Origin: Phyllobacterium myrsinacearum
GTDB taxonomy: Bacteria; Pseudomonadota; Alphaproteobacteria; Rhizobiales; Rhizobiaceae
Length of the DNA: 64,000 bases
Direction: 5' to 3'
Assembly: GCF_014138285.1 (NCBI RefSeq)
Contig: NZ_JACGXN010000001.1
Coordinates: forward strand, 1 to 64,000
The translations under genes and the position numbers were made by a program. Below are positions 1 through 8,549 of the stretch, one piece after another. The notes beneath the pieces are model-generated. The model had not been told where the DNA came from, made no database searches, and worked only from the letters and a program-made list of their open reading frames with translations. Position 1 is the stretch's first letter. Every line of letters begins with the position of its first letter.

Positions 1-89
1 ACAACCACAACAGACCACATTCTTCATTGGGAAACCTCACGCCTGACGAATTCGCAATGAACATTACGCTGGAAAAACAGGCCGCATGA
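1..89 (+). CDS. IS3-family transposase OrfB, C-terminal fragment (cut by window edge)
   Basis: Reading from base 3, the translation ends with RPHSSLGNLTPDEFA and a short tail before TGA at 87-89. The RPHSSLG..TP.EFA string is the classic C-terminus of the DDE integrase (OrfB) of IS3-family elements, just after the catalytic domain. Only 28 residues are visible, so nothing can be said about whether the whole element is functional. The IS407/IS2-like subgroup is plausible from this tail but not proven. Confidence 0.75.
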   Translation, partial: NHNRPHSSLGNLTPDEFAMNITLEKQAA

Positions 90-148
90 GGCCAGGTTGA
101 AAACCCAAGACTCTCCTAAAAACTGGAGGGAAATCGGGTCTCAGGTCA
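1..148 (+). mobile_element. Right end of a truncated IS3-family insertion sequence
   Basis: The first 89 bases encode the last residues of an IS3-family OrfB integrase. About 60 bases of non-coding sequence follow and look like the element's terminal region. A terminal CA dinucleotide near 147-148 fits the TG...CA ends of this family. The outer boundary is a guess, because the other end and any target duplication lie outside the window. Confidence 0.6.
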
Positions 149-299
149 GAGAATAAGTCCGCAAAACACGGAACGGGTGGCACTACCATTCCGCCGCAAA
201 GTTAAGATTGTGAATTTATCGCCAATCTCGCATTGGCAATACTAACGATCAAGGCAAAATGCGAGCTAGAATCACGCATCTCAAATAATTATGGACCAA

Positions 300-1895
300 T
301 TATTGCGATAACTGTGCTTGCACATTCGGCGGCATCGCAAGTTCACTCACGTATCGATCTGTTACAGCATAGAGCCTTATAGGGCCCGCAGACCTTGATA
401 ACATCGCCTTGGAAAGAGAGAAAGAAAATCCGGAGCGATCGAGCTGATTCGTATCAAGCGAATTTGCAACGTCTGGTCGAGATAGACCAACGCTTGCGGC
501 AAAGAATATCAGTCCACCCTTTGCCACGATTACATATTCAGCTGGTCTATCCCCGCTCGTGGACCCGGCCCATCCTGATAGCGCAATAGCCCCCCCTACA
601 TCCGTAGCCTGTTCGACTACACCGCCCTGCTCAGAATTGACATCAGCCCATTGCTGCCCGTCAACGGTTACTTGGTTGCCGTGTATTACTGAGTACCCCT
701 GGATGATTGGATAAATATTGTCATGAGCCTTACGAAGCGCAGTTGTGTAGTTCCTAATTGCAGGAGTGTTGATGTTTGCTGCAACAAATTTAGCTTCCGT
801 TGCTGGAGGGATTTGCATATACCGCTCAACCCGCTCCTCGATGACTACATCCGGCTTTTCTTGTTCAACCATTCGAACGAATAGATCATCGTTAGGATTA
901 GTCCAGAGCAGAACTGAACGCCTAAATTCGTTTGTTAGATACGGTGCCAGCGAAACCATGAAAGAATCATGGAAGATAAGCACCGACTTGCTTTTATCGG
1001 GACAGAGCGTCGCCGAAACGTCCCGTACTCCAGAAAAATCTCCGCCCACTGGTGGAAGGACTTGGCCCGGCACACAACCTTTAGGCTCATGCGACGGTAC
1101 CGTAATATTGCTTTCCCACGTGTTGATCCGAGACATAATGGCTAGGTCACGGGGCTTAGGGTTGGCGTCCTTTACGAACCTTAGATCAGCATCGTCAGAT
1201 TTCTTGCCGCCCAAAGAGGCCATGATAGCGTTATTAGCCAAGTATGCTGCCAGATCAGTCCAATGGGTATCCGTGTGATAGTAAAGGTTCCCGCCAAACC
1301 TTTGCTTCGCACTGACGAGGGTTTGAGTGAGGTTCACCACATTGTTCGAACCAGACATCCCTTCCATGATCCCGTCTAATCTAGACCGAACTGCTATCCG
1401 CAAATGATCGGGCAGAAACTCCGGATACACAGTGTGCTTATCCGGAACGATCACAACCCGGTATTCGATACCCTTGCCCGCAAGCCATTCACCCCTTTGT
1501 TGAACACTCTTTGACCATGCCGAAACCAATGCATTACTCGCGGGGACTATCCCTTGAAGATCATCAAGTGAACCGTCATCAGCATAAAAAAGCCAATTGC
1601 CGGTCCCAGCGATTACGCGACTCGAAGACGACGCCTTGAAAAGATTGTAATATAGCCATCCTTGCAGGTCGAGAAACCGTTCTCGAAAACCAAAATGATC
1701 GTTGATGTAGGCATCAATGCCTTTTTGATATGCAAGGGTACCATCCCACGTACCGTTCCATTTCGGAAATGCTGCTAAGACGCGCTGCTCGCTCGTTGTA
1801 CCGTTCGAGACAAACAGGGCGCTGAATGGAATACAGACCGTCGCTAGAAACACAGACACTAATACCATATTGGTGATTTTTTGAAGTCTTGGCAT
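300..1895 (-). CDS. AlgJ/AlgX-like polysaccharide O-acetyltransferase, SGNH-type
   Basis: This 531-residue protein has an N-terminal membrane anchor (about residues 9-30) and a periplasmic SGNH-like acetyltransferase domain of the AlgJ/AlgX type. Visible hallmarks are the NDHFGFRERF segment near 65-74, GNWLFY near 99, the HTDTHW motif at 207-212 (catalytic Asp/His) and HDSF at 309-312 carrying the likely nucleophile Ser311. In alginate-type systems this protein moves acetyl groups, passed across the membrane by an MBOAT protein, onto an exported polysaccharide. The MBOAT partner lies directly upstream: its TAA stop is followed immediately by this ATG, so the two are co-translated. The pair is AT-richer than the rest of the window, which suggests transfer. 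The polymer it modifies is unknown. Confidence 0.85.
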   Translation of the reverse strand: MPRLQKITNMVLVSVFLATVCIPFSALFVSNGTTSEQRVLAAFPKWNGTWDGTLAYQKGIDAYINDHFGFRERFLDLQGWLYYNLFKASSSSRVIAGTGNWLFYADDGSLDDLQGIVPASNALVSAWSKSVQQRGEWLAGKGIEYRVVIVPDKHTVYPEFLPDHLRIAVRSRLDGIMEGMSGSNNVVNLTQTLVSAKQRFGGNLYYHTDTHWTDLAAYLANNAIMASLGGKKSDDADLRFVKDANPKPRDLAIMSRINTWESNITVPSHEPKGCVPGQVLPPVGGDFSGVRDVSATLCPDKSKSVLIFHDSFMVSLAPYLTNEFRRSVLLWTNPNDDLFVRMVEQEKPDVVIEERVERYMQIPPATEAKFVAANINTPAIRNYTTALRKAHDNIYPIIQGYSVIHGNQVTVDGQQWADVNSEQGGVVEQATDVGGAIALSGWAGSTSGDRPAEYVIVAKGGLIFFAASVGLSRPDVANSLDTNQLDRSGFSFSLSKAMLSRSAGPIRLYAVTDRYVSELAMPPNVQAQLSQ

Positions 1896-3377
1896 TTAGA
1901 ACCTGAAATAGATAAATGGGTTGTACGTCGATCCAGAAAGTTGAGCTACACTGAGATAGAAAATAACCAAGGTGCACACGGTACGGATCACCGGCATTAT
2001 TTTACTCATATGGCGATCAACAACTATTCCGACAGGGCTTGGATAGGGCTCCTTAGCATGGGATGGGAACCGCCTGTTTTTCCAATCGCGTGCCAGGAAT
2101 GTCGCGATAGGAGTTGCAAGAATGATTGCGATGACGATGAAGAAATAAAGCTTGAATGAAAGTACTGGAGCAATGGGCCCTACCAAGGCGACCCCATCGC
2201 CGAAGCCACTCATGGCTTTCAGATATTTAATCGAATGGGGGAAATCATTGGCCTTGAAGAACACCCAGCCAATCATCACAAACAATATTGTGTAAATCCG
2301 TGTAAATAATGGCGGTGATTTATCAAGAATTTCTCCAAATTTACCACGTTCGATCATCAGGAGTGCTCCATGGAACATGCCCCACAGAACGAAATTCCAA
2401 CTTGCCCCGTGCCAAAGTCCGCAGAGAAAGAACACTGCAAATAGATTAAATCTTGTCCGAATGTATCCACCGCGATTTCCCCCAAGAGGGATATAGACAT
2501 AATCGCGAAACCAAGTAGACAATGATAGATGCCACCGGCGCCAGAATTCGCGAATGGATTTGGCTATGTAGGGATAGTTAAAATTCTCGGGGAACTCAAA
2601 CCCAAACATCCTGCCGAGACCAATTGCCATGTCAGAGTAACCCGAAAAATCAAAGTAAATCTGAAGCGTATAACATACGATACCGATCCAAGCGGTCGCC
2701 ATGGAGAGGTCGCCATTTGAAGTAGCAAACGACGCATCTGCGGCTACGGCCAATGAATTAGCGATCAGCACCTTTTTGCCAAGACCATACACAAACCGTT
2801 CAATACCAGACGAGAATCTTTCCAGCGTATTCGTACGATGCAGTAACTGATCTGCTACGTCATGAAAGCGAATGATCGGCCCTGCCACCAGCTGGGGAAA
2901 AAGAGAAATATACAACCCCATCGTCAATGGGTTTTTCAGCGGAGCTGCCTGACGCCGATAAATGTCGACCAGATAGGAAATGGCGTGGAAAGTATAGAAG
3001 GAAATACCGAGAGGTAGCGCAACCTCATTAAAGTGAACAGAATGCCCGAGAAAAGGTGCTATCACCGACATGACACTGCCTGCGACAAACGCGAAATATT
3101 TGAAATATCCCAGCATTATCAAATCGGCCATTATACCAACCGACAACCAGATAACTTCCCACTTTTTTCCTTTTGTCAGTCCCATCATTACGCTGATCAC
3201 CCAATTCATCAGAATCGAACCGAGCATTATGATAACGAAATGAGGCTCACCCCAAGCGTAGAACACCAGACTTGCGATTAGCAGTACTGTGTTTCTGATT
3301 TTATTGTTCGCGAGATAGTACAGTGCAAGTACTATTGGCAAGAACGCAAAGAGAAATGTCGTTGAACTAAATACCAA
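1896..3377 (-). CDS. MBOAT-family O-acyltransferase, AlgI-like
   Basis: This 493-residue multi-span membrane protein belongs to the MBOAT family, AlgI branch. It shows the YFDFSGYSDMAIG segment near 241-253, the REFWRRWHLSLSTWFRDY block near 276-293 and GLWHGASWNF near 320-329, with His323 as the expected catalytic histidine. AlgI-type proteins carry acetyl groups across the inner membrane for O-acetylation of a secreted or surface polysaccharide. The SGNH partner gene follows with no spacer. Length is normal for the family. No alginate polymerase or export genes are nearby, so the polymer is unlikely to be alginate. Base composition is AT-rich relative to the conserved genes further right. 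Confidence 0.9.
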   Translation of the reverse strand: MVFSSTTFLFAFLPIVLALYYLANNKIRNTVLLIASLVFYAWGEPHFVIIMLGSILMNWVISVMMGLTKGKKWEVIWLSVGIMADLIMLGYFKYFAFVAGSVMSVIAPFLGHSVHFNEVALPLGISFYTFHAISYLVDIYRRQAAPLKNPLTMGLYISLFPQLVAGPIIRFHDVADQLLHRTNTLERFSSGIERFVYGLGKKVLIANSLAVAADASFATSNGDLSMATAWIGIVCYTLQIYFDFSGYSDMAIGLGRMFGFEFPENFNYPYIAKSIREFWRRWHLSLSTWFRDYVYIPLGGNRGGYIRTRFNLFAVFFLCGLWHGASWNFVLWGMFHGALLMIERGKFGEILDKSPPLFTRIYTILFVMIGWVFFKANDFPHSIKYLKAMSGFGDGVALVGPIAPVLSFKLYFFIVIAIILATPIATFLARDWKNRRFPSHAKEPYPSPVGIVVDRHMSKIMPVIRTVCTLVIFYLSVAQLSGSTYNPFIYFRF

Positions 3378-3485
3378 TTGTCGCCTACACCGATGAATTA
3401 TGAATGCATGCGAGCTACCCTAGTTTCGTGCGCAAAACAACCCTGCGCATGCGATCATTTCTTTGAAACCACAGCTCATTGAGTC

Positions 3486-3832
3486 ACCCTCTACCCCCAC
3501 ATGCCCCTCATCCTAGCGGCGATATTCACACGCACATTTTTCGCTTCAACCTGCTTCAGGGTATCTGCCCGCATCTTGGGCCACGTCGTGCATTCGAAAT
3601 ACTGCAGCAGCGTTGCCGGAATAAACATCGTCCGCGAAGCGTAAACGTGCCGGTTACCCTATGAGTTCTGACCGTGTGTGAAGAATCGTTTGGGCACCAC
3701 AAGATGCAGATCATCCTTTGCGCGGGTCATTGCGACGTAAAGCAGCCGCCTTTCCTCCTCGAGTTCCGGCTTTGATCCGGCGCCAAGGTCGGAGGGCATG
3801 CAGCCATCAACAACATTGAGAACATAGAGGGA
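3486..3832 (-). pseudogene. Relic of a UvrD/Rep-like DNA helicase, 3' end only
   Basis: On the minus strand this stretch translates to the C-terminus of a superfamily-1 ATP-dependent helicase. It contains LYVLNVVDGCMPSDLG, then EEERRLLYVAMTRAKDDLHL (helicase motif VI, with the ATP-sensing arginine in MTRAK), then KRFFTHGQ and a tail ending in RMRGMW. The frame is interrupted by TAG at 3659-3661 between THGQNS and the following GNRHVYASR, and by TAA near 3826. All upstream helicase domains are missing. It is therefore a decayed remnant, most likely what is left after a deletion or insertion event. Confidence 0.75.
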
Positions 3833-3840
3833 TTACCGTC

Positions 3841-4253
3841 TCAATCACCACTACAATGACGATGACGAAGGTTTCGTCATCTAGTGCTTCACCGAGCGGG
3901 AAAGCGCCGAGATATTCCTCAAGACTTTCGATGGCCACTGGATCACACCCGAACAGCGCAGGAAGGGCACCTGGCGCTCGCCGTGCGTGCGCCAACTGGT
4001 GGGCCGGTATAGCTAGAAAGAAGTCATTGAACGGGCCGAAAGACACGGACCTTTTTGTGATCTGGAAAGCTGGGACGATCTCTATGGCTATTGTAATAAC
4101 TGCTGCCGGGACGGATTGGTCGATCGATACGATCTTGAGCGGAAGCATGGGAAGTACGCTAGGATCAATAGTTTGGCCCCGCTGCTCAAATGCAGTCTCT
4201 GCAAGGGCAAACACATGAACGAATTTGGCACGCGAAACCGACCGCGGGATTAA
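3841..4253 (+). pseudogene. Broken zinc-ribbon protein gene, paralogue of the next gene
   Basis: One plus-strand frame (codons beginning at positions divisible by 3) reads through a conserved-looking protein but is cut by stops at 3882 (TAG) and 4014 (TAG). The part before 4014 contains FDGHWITPEQRRKGTW. The part after it contains LYGYCNNCCRDG, VDRYDLERKHGKYARI and LKCSLCKGK, then ends in RPRD before TAA at 4251. Two C-x2-C knuckles suggest one zinc ribbon. The intact neighbour at 4289 shares the CxxC / VDRYDL..K.G / LKC..C / PRD layout, so the two are ancient tandem duplicates. Sequence errors at two separate positions are possible but less likely than decay. Confidence 0.6.
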
Positions 4254-4288
4254 CCATCGTGGCAAAGTTGCGCGTCTATATAGCGTTC

Positions 4289-4507
4289 GTGACCAACTTG
4301 GAGGCATTCATTGATCTGGCCAGCTACGAGATTCTGTTTGCTGTTTGCACGGAATGCAGCCGGGCAAAACAGATCGACCGCTACGAGCTTGCAAAGAAGT
4401 ATGGATTGTACTCTCCAATCAATGCGATCAGACCGAAACTCAAATGCAACGCCTGTGACAGGAAGACAGTCTCGGTCGTCGGCAAGGCAAACGGGCCTCG
4501 GGATTGA
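4289..4507 (+). CDS. Small zinc-ribbon protein (hypothetical)
   Basis: This is a 72-residue protein if the GTG at 4289 is used; an in-frame ATG exists further upstream at 4190. It contains VCTECSRAKQIDRYELAKKYGL, then RPKLKCNACDRKTVSVV, and ends in GPRD. The two C-x2-C pairs about 45 residues apart would bind one zinc ion. Related small rhizobial proteins of unknown role have the same pattern, and a broken paralogue lies immediately upstream. I infer a regulatory or structural zinc-ribbon protein but cannot assign a function. Confidence 0.5.
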   Translation: MTNLEAFIDLASYEILFAVCTECSRAKQIDRYELAKKYGLYSPINAIRPKLKCNACDRKTVSVVGKANGPRD

Positions 4508-4838
4508 GCATCTTGTGATCGCAGCCGGATCAATTATCATTCGTGAAATAAAACTCTTGGTGGGATGAATGCATAAAATACTGGCAATTTTCTCTAGCAT
4601 CATGTTGTCCCTAATGTCCCATAGAATGGTGGCTAGCGCCTCAACACTGTTTGATGAGTTGCTTGCTTTCAAAACTAAAGGGACTGGCACAGAGCGAGCA
4701 ACATCGACCACGATCATAAGCACCAATAACCATGAAATCCTCATGGGCATGATTGATGGAACGTGGATTGATCTCGCAATTAGCGACCTTACGAATGAAG
4801 CCAGTTTCGACAAAGCGGATTTGGGGACGCTGTCCGTA
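4508..4838. other. Gap without a supported gene
   Basis: An open plus-strand frame from 4569 runs without a stop into the SRAP pseudogene, and an opposite minus-strand frame is also open here. Neither shows a recognisable domain or a clear ribosome site. The plus-strand frame could be an upstream extension or a fused small gene. I do not call either. Confidence 0.4.
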
Positions 4839-5530
4839 ATGTGCAACCTTTATAGAATGACCACCGGCTTTCAGGCGATGCGCGATCTCTTCAAGGGGAT
4901 CGGCAATCGAACGAACCGAAACGAGTTCGATGAGGATACCTATCCGGACTATCCAGCCCCAATAGCCCGCAAGGACGCAGACGGCGAAATGGAGCTGGCG
5001 GTGCTGCGTTGGGCATGCCGACACCGGCAAAGCATTTGAAGCCCAACGCCAAGACTGGCGTAACCGTCGACAGTGGTGTTACAAATGTCCGAAAGTCATG
5101 GATACCGCACTGGCAGACTTGGATGGGTAAGGAAAACCGTTGCGTTGTGCCCGTCACCCGATTTTCTGAGTATGGCAGCGTCCGCGATCCCATCACAAAC
5201 AATCTTCCGCTCTACTGGTTTGCGCTGAATGAGGACAAGCCCCTGTTCTGGTTTGCAGGTGTGTGGACGAAATGGAGCGGAGTGCGCAAGGCAAAGGAAG
5301 GCCCGATTGATACGGAGATATTCGCCTTCCTGACAACGCGCCCGAATGCTGTCGTCGAATCCATCCACTCCAAGGCGATGCCCGTCATCCTGCGCACGCC
5401 CGAAGAAATCGACATTTAGCTGAATGCTCCGAGGAAAGAGGCGCTTAGGCTTCAAAAGCCCCTGCCCGACGACGAACTAATCGTATTGCCACCCGAGCCT
5501 CCCAAACTGGAAGAATTAATATGGGAATGA
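4839..5530 (+). pseudogene. SRAP (YedK/HMCES-type) abasic-site protein gene, frameshifted
   Basis: The reading frame starts with MCNLYRMT, where Cys2 is the residue that covalently traps abasic sites in SRAP proteins. It continues to AVLRW near 5010, where one G appears to be missing from the expected TGGGGCATG. The downstream part continues in the next frame with GMPTP, NVRKSW, PVTRFSEYG, FWFAGVW, FAFLTTRPNA and HSKAMPVIL. A TAG at 5417-5419 then replaces what is probably a Trp codon before a further in-frame tail ends at 5528-5530. Frameshift plus nonsense indicates a dead gene. SRAP proteins are often carried by mobile elements in rhizobia. Confidence 0.8.
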
Positions 5531-5607
5531 GCGATAACAGAGTGACAAGTCAACCTCACGCGCTCGCTGACGTCGATCACTCTTTCCTATTTGTCTTCGT
5601 ATCACTC

Positions 5608-6045
5608 TCAGCTGAGCTCCTGGGCGAGTCCGATGAGTATCCCTTCAGGTCCACGGATGTAGCAGAGCCGATACACGTCTTTATACTGGACTACTTCACC
5701 TACAAGTTGCGCGCCACGCTTGCGGAGCCTTTCAAGCGTCTCGTCTATATCGTCCACGGCGAACATGACACGAAGGTAACCCAGGGCGTTGACCGGAGCG
5801 TTGCGGTGATCTTCGACGACAGGCGGCGTGAGGAAGCAGGAGAGCTCGAGGCGGTTATGGCCGTCCGGTGTGCGCATCATAGCAATCTCGACACGCTGAT
5901 CGCCCAGTCCAGTCACACGTCCAGCCCATTCTCCTTCGATCATACCCCGCCCTTCGAGCTCAAGGCCCAGCTCGAGAAAGAAATCGATCGCCACGTCCAG
6001 GTCTGCGACGACGATTCCTACGTTGTCCATTCGTTTGATTGCCAT
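5608..6045 (-). CDS. VOC-family (glyoxalase/bleomycin-resistance-like) protein
   Basis: A 145-residue protein with the paired beta-alpha-beta modules of the vicinal oxygen chelate superfamily. The first module begins MDNVGIVVADLDVAIDFF and the second contains VMFAVDDIDETLERL, ending in GPEGILIGLAQEL. The Glu of GPEG and the His of GHNRLEL are typical metal-ligand positions. The start is set at 6045, where GGAG sits 9 bases upstream; a TTG at 6060 is the alternative. Members range from lyases to dioxygenases to antibiotic-binding proteins, so the substrate is unknown. It lies alone among decayed genes. Confidence 0.85.
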   Translation of the reverse strand: MAIKRMDNVGIVVADLDVAIDFFLELGLELEGRGMIEGEWAGRVTGLGDQRVEIAMMRTPDGHNRLELSCFLTPPVVEDHRNAPVNALGYLRVMFAVDDIDETLERLRKRGAQLVGEVVQYKDVYRLCYIRGPEGILIGLAQELS

Positions 6046-6262
6046 GTACCCAATCTCCAAAGTATCGTCCTAATCTATAAGGTGGCGCCTAATCTGACAA
6101 CGGACGCTCAAGTTGCCCTAACCCTGAAACGGACTGTTACTCCACTTGACTCTTTGGTTATTGAGAACAAAATTGAAACAGGTTTCAGCTAAAGAAACAC
6201 TCGAATTGAAGTAAACGCACCAAGAGCAAGAAACAGATCGTTGACCAGCTGGTAATGAAAAC

Positions 6263-6688
6263 ATGAAAATTGAAATGCGGCTGGCCGCGTTGAATGATCT
6301 GGATGCTCTGACGTCTCTTGATACCATCACTCCCACCTATCCAGAGCGTACCAAAGAAATAAAACAATGGATCGACGCGAACGAATGTTTTGTGGCTTGT
6401 CATAATAACGAAATCGCCGCCTACGGTGTTTTCAACTACCATTTCTTTCGCTCAGGCATGATTGAAATGGTCATGGTTGGGACGGCATTCCGAAAGAAGG
6501 GCGTCGGCGCTGCCCTGCTGCGCTACTTTATAGATATCTGCACAACACCGAAAATTTGGGCAACAACAAACCTCTCAAATCAGGCAATGCAGAGGCTTCT
6601 CTCTCAAGCTAGCTTTAGTCCGAGCGGGTACGTTCATAACCTGGACGATAACGATCCGGAGCTCGTATTTGTCAAGTTTTTGGCATAG
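6263..6688 (+). CDS. GNAT-family N-acetyltransferase
   Basis: A 141-residue protein with a GNAT fold. The N-terminus MRLAALNDLDALTSL is a typical strand-helix opening, and the acetyl-CoA binding loop is visible in MVMVGTAFRKKGVGAALL (the R-x-x-G-x-G/A signature). The C-terminus around TTNLSNQAMQRLLSQASF is the usual segment where an Asn and a following helix support the acyl donor. Substrate cannot be predicted. It is transcribed divergently from the VOC gene. Confidence 0.85.
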   Translation: MKIEMRLAALNDLDALTSLDTITPTYPERTKEIKQWIDANECFVACHNNEIAAYGVFNYHFFRSGMIEMVMVGTAFRKKGVGAALLRYFIDICTTPKIWATTNLSNQAMQRLLSQASFSPSGYVHNLDDNDPELVFVKFLA

Positions 6689-6926
6689 TCTGCAGGCGAG
6701 AGCATATCAATGAAGATAAAGGCTCCAAGGGCCAAGGGGAATTATTCTGACCGCTATGCTGATTGCCAGATGGCGATTGAGAATAGATTGATCTGATCCG
6801 TGCGGCTTCGCACCTGAGCAGAGGAAGGCCGCAATGAGGTTTCCCGTTCTGATTCAGCAAGCGCTATGGAACTGGGGGTATTGCGGGGTACCGTGCACGG
6901 CTGGGCTGGTTTCAAACAGTAAAATC

Positions 6927-7100
6927 TCACTTCCGCTTCAATGCCTCAGCTTCCTCAAGACGCTTTAACAGATTCTCGAACAATTCATTGTTGGGCATGA
7001 GTGCATAGCGGGATCGCAGACTTTCTCGTAATTGGGATTGGCCAATCTGTTTGCGAAACTCCTTGGCTTTCATTGCATTTCTGTCGTCATGAGTAGTCAT
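6927..7100 (-). CDS. Small hypothetical protein, 57 residues
   Basis: A short open frame starting with ATG at 7100 and ending with TGA at 6927. The peptide is charged and helical: it begins MTTHDDRNAMKAKEF, has YALMPNNELFENLLKRL in the middle and ends EALKRK. The composition (amphipathic helices, no low-complexity artefact) looks like a real protein rather than noise. I do not recognise the family. It stands alone between a GNAT gene and a zinc-ribbon gene on the other strand. Confidence 0.5.
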   Translation of the reverse strand: MTTHDDRNAMKAKEFRKQIGQSQLRESLRSRYALMPNNELFENLLKRLEEAEALKRK

Positions 7101-7238
7101 GTTAACCGCCCTGATATCTTCCAGAACAGTTCAAGCGGCAATACGTTCCATGGGCAAAGACCGCTGACTAAAGAGCCCAATTGAAAATCTGATCGTCAGG
7201 TATATATTCATGCCAATTTGGTCATGGAGCTGCACAGC

Positions 7239-7475
7239 ATGGTAAGAAATCTGGACCACAGATTAGAGTGCAAGGACTGCGGAACCATCTATCTCACTAT
7301 TCCAGAGAACGTCGACGACAAGACCCAGATCCATTGCTCGACGTGTGGTTTATTGTTGGGGACATGGGGTGATTTGGAGACTGATTTTGCCGAGCAAGGC
7401 GGGCAGAACGGCGTGTTCAAAATGGACGACGGCCAGATCACGCCGATTGCAGAGGGACGTAAGTTATCGTCCTGA
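7239..7475 (+). CDS. Small zinc-ribbon hypothetical protein
   Basis: A 78-residue protein beginning MVRNLDHRLECKDCGTIYL. A second knuckle lies at HCSTCGLLLGTWGDLE and the C-terminal half contains QGGQNGVFKMDDGQI. Two C-x2-C pairs about 22 residues apart form a compact zinc ribbon, resembling short rhizobial proteins of unknown role. The start at 7239 is preferred because GGAG lies 9 bases upstream; ATG 7224 and TTG 7218 are in-frame alternatives. It could be a phage- or plasmid-derived accessory factor. Confidence 0.6.
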   Translation: MVRNLDHRLECKDCGTIYLTIPENVDDKTQIHCSTCGLLLGTWGDLETDFAEQGGQNGVFKMDDGQITPIAEGRKLSS

Positions 7476-7740
7476 TCAACGGCGCTCCCGAATGAATATG
7501 ATTGCCTCTTTCGCAGAAGGTAAGAATGACGCCCTCGCCTACCTGGCATCAAGAACATTCTCGACTCGAGCCATTAGTTCCAAAGGAACTTTCTCGGTCA
7601 GCCAGCCATAAAGCCAGATTTAGGCACCGGCCCGGATCGGCTGCTTGGTGCGGCAGACCTAACCCCGGACGAGCCGGTGAAAATCGACAACCTGCACCAA
7701 GCACCCGGAACACCAGCGCGAATGTGAAGACGAACGATCT

Positions 7741-8016
7741 TCAGTGATGTTCCCGGCTAGGCGTGCGCTCGTGCACATAAATATCAATGGCCTTTGCCGC
7801 GTCGATAAAGGCCCTGCGGGCTTCGTCACCTGATCGTTTGCTTTCCAAGGCTTCGGCACAAGCCCGTATCGCAATATGGTATTTGCGGCCCTTGTCAGCC
7901 GGCCATTCATTGGACAGGAATACAAGAGCTTCATGAATGGAGCGAATTGAAACTACCCGAGCACCATTACCCAACTGAAGATTCACATGTTCAAATGGAT
8001 GGTTTTCCATCAGCAT
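7741..8016 (-). CDS. DUF982 family protein
   Basis: A 91-residue protein matching the layout of DUF982, a family largely restricted to Rhizobiales. It has a short strand-rich N-terminus with VNLQLGNGARVVSI, then HEALVFLSNEWP, KYHIAIRACAEALES and a final helix EARRAFIDAAKAIDI. Function is unknown; these genes are typically multicopy and plasmid- or island-borne. Its ATG overlaps the TGA of the upstream gene (ATG at 8016, TGA at 8012-8010), so the two are translationally coupled. An in-frame ATG at 8010 is an alternative start. Confidence 0.75.
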   Translation of the reverse strand: MLMENHPFEHVNLQLGNGARVVSIRSIHEALVFLSNEWPADKGRKYHIAIRACAEALESKRSGDEARRAFIDAAKAIDIYVHERTPSREHH

Positions 8017-8249
8017 GGCCCCTCGTCTGCTTGACCGGCTTTCTCCTCAACCAGTGCGTCAATTGCCCGGCGGACCTCGCGGTAATTCCAACCCGCCAGT
8101 TCGGCCTCATCCGCAATTACCCGGATGTCGCTTGTGGAAACCTCATCCAGAAATCGTTCCCGCATAACCTCCATGCAATGGGCATGGCGCTGTTCTGGCG
8201 TCTGATATTCATATTCGGTCAAAGGACCGACAATCTCTGCACGAATCAT
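8010..8249 (-). CDS. Hypothetical protein coupled to the DUF982 gene
   Basis: A 79-residue protein starting MIRAEIVGPLTEYEY at 8249, preceded by an AGGAGG ribosome site 7 bases upstream. It continues with ERFLDEVSTSDIRVIADEA and WNYREVRRAIDALVEE. The second half looks like two or three helices, perhaps a small helix-turn-helix-like bundle, but I cannot assign a family. Its stop overlaps the start of the DUF982 gene, marking a two-gene operon. Confidence 0.6.
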   Translation of the reverse strand: MIRAEIVGPLTEYEYQTPEQRHAHCMEVMRERFLDEVSTSDIRVIADEAELAGWNYREVRRAIDALVEEKAGQADEGPC

Positions 8250-8510
8250 GATTGAAATCCTCCTGCCCCGTAACGTTGTCGAGGCGAGAGGGTTCCAGAA
8301 AAGCAAAAAAGCCCCGCCGTATCAGGCACCCCGATTCAGACACCGCAAAAAATCGAGAAAGTCGGGAACTATCGCACACGAACTACGTTGATTCCTTGCC
8401 GAGCAAGCACTGGACCTGTTTCAGAAACGCTACTCGACAGGGGCTCAGTATCGTCAAACGGGTTAAACTGTGAGGCAATCTGGGCCCCACTACCAAGTGC
8501 TGGAAGTTTG

Positions 8511-8549
8511 AACCCGATCTGCGATTTAGACGCGCTCGCAGATCGGGTT
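8511..8549. repeat. Perfect 14-bp inverted repeat overlapping a gene end
   Basis: AACCCGATCTGCGA at 8511-8524 is exactly complementary to TCGCAGATCGGGTT at 8536-8549, with an 11-base loop. It covers the last codons and the stop of the DUF1515-like gene. It lacks a T-run, so it is at best an imperfect terminator or an RNA-stabilising hairpin. Confidence 0.55.

Noticed and set aside
5521-6192. 223-residue plus-strand frame over the VOC gene
   Set aside because: The minus-strand VOC frame has clear domain sequence and a ribosome site; the plus frame has none.
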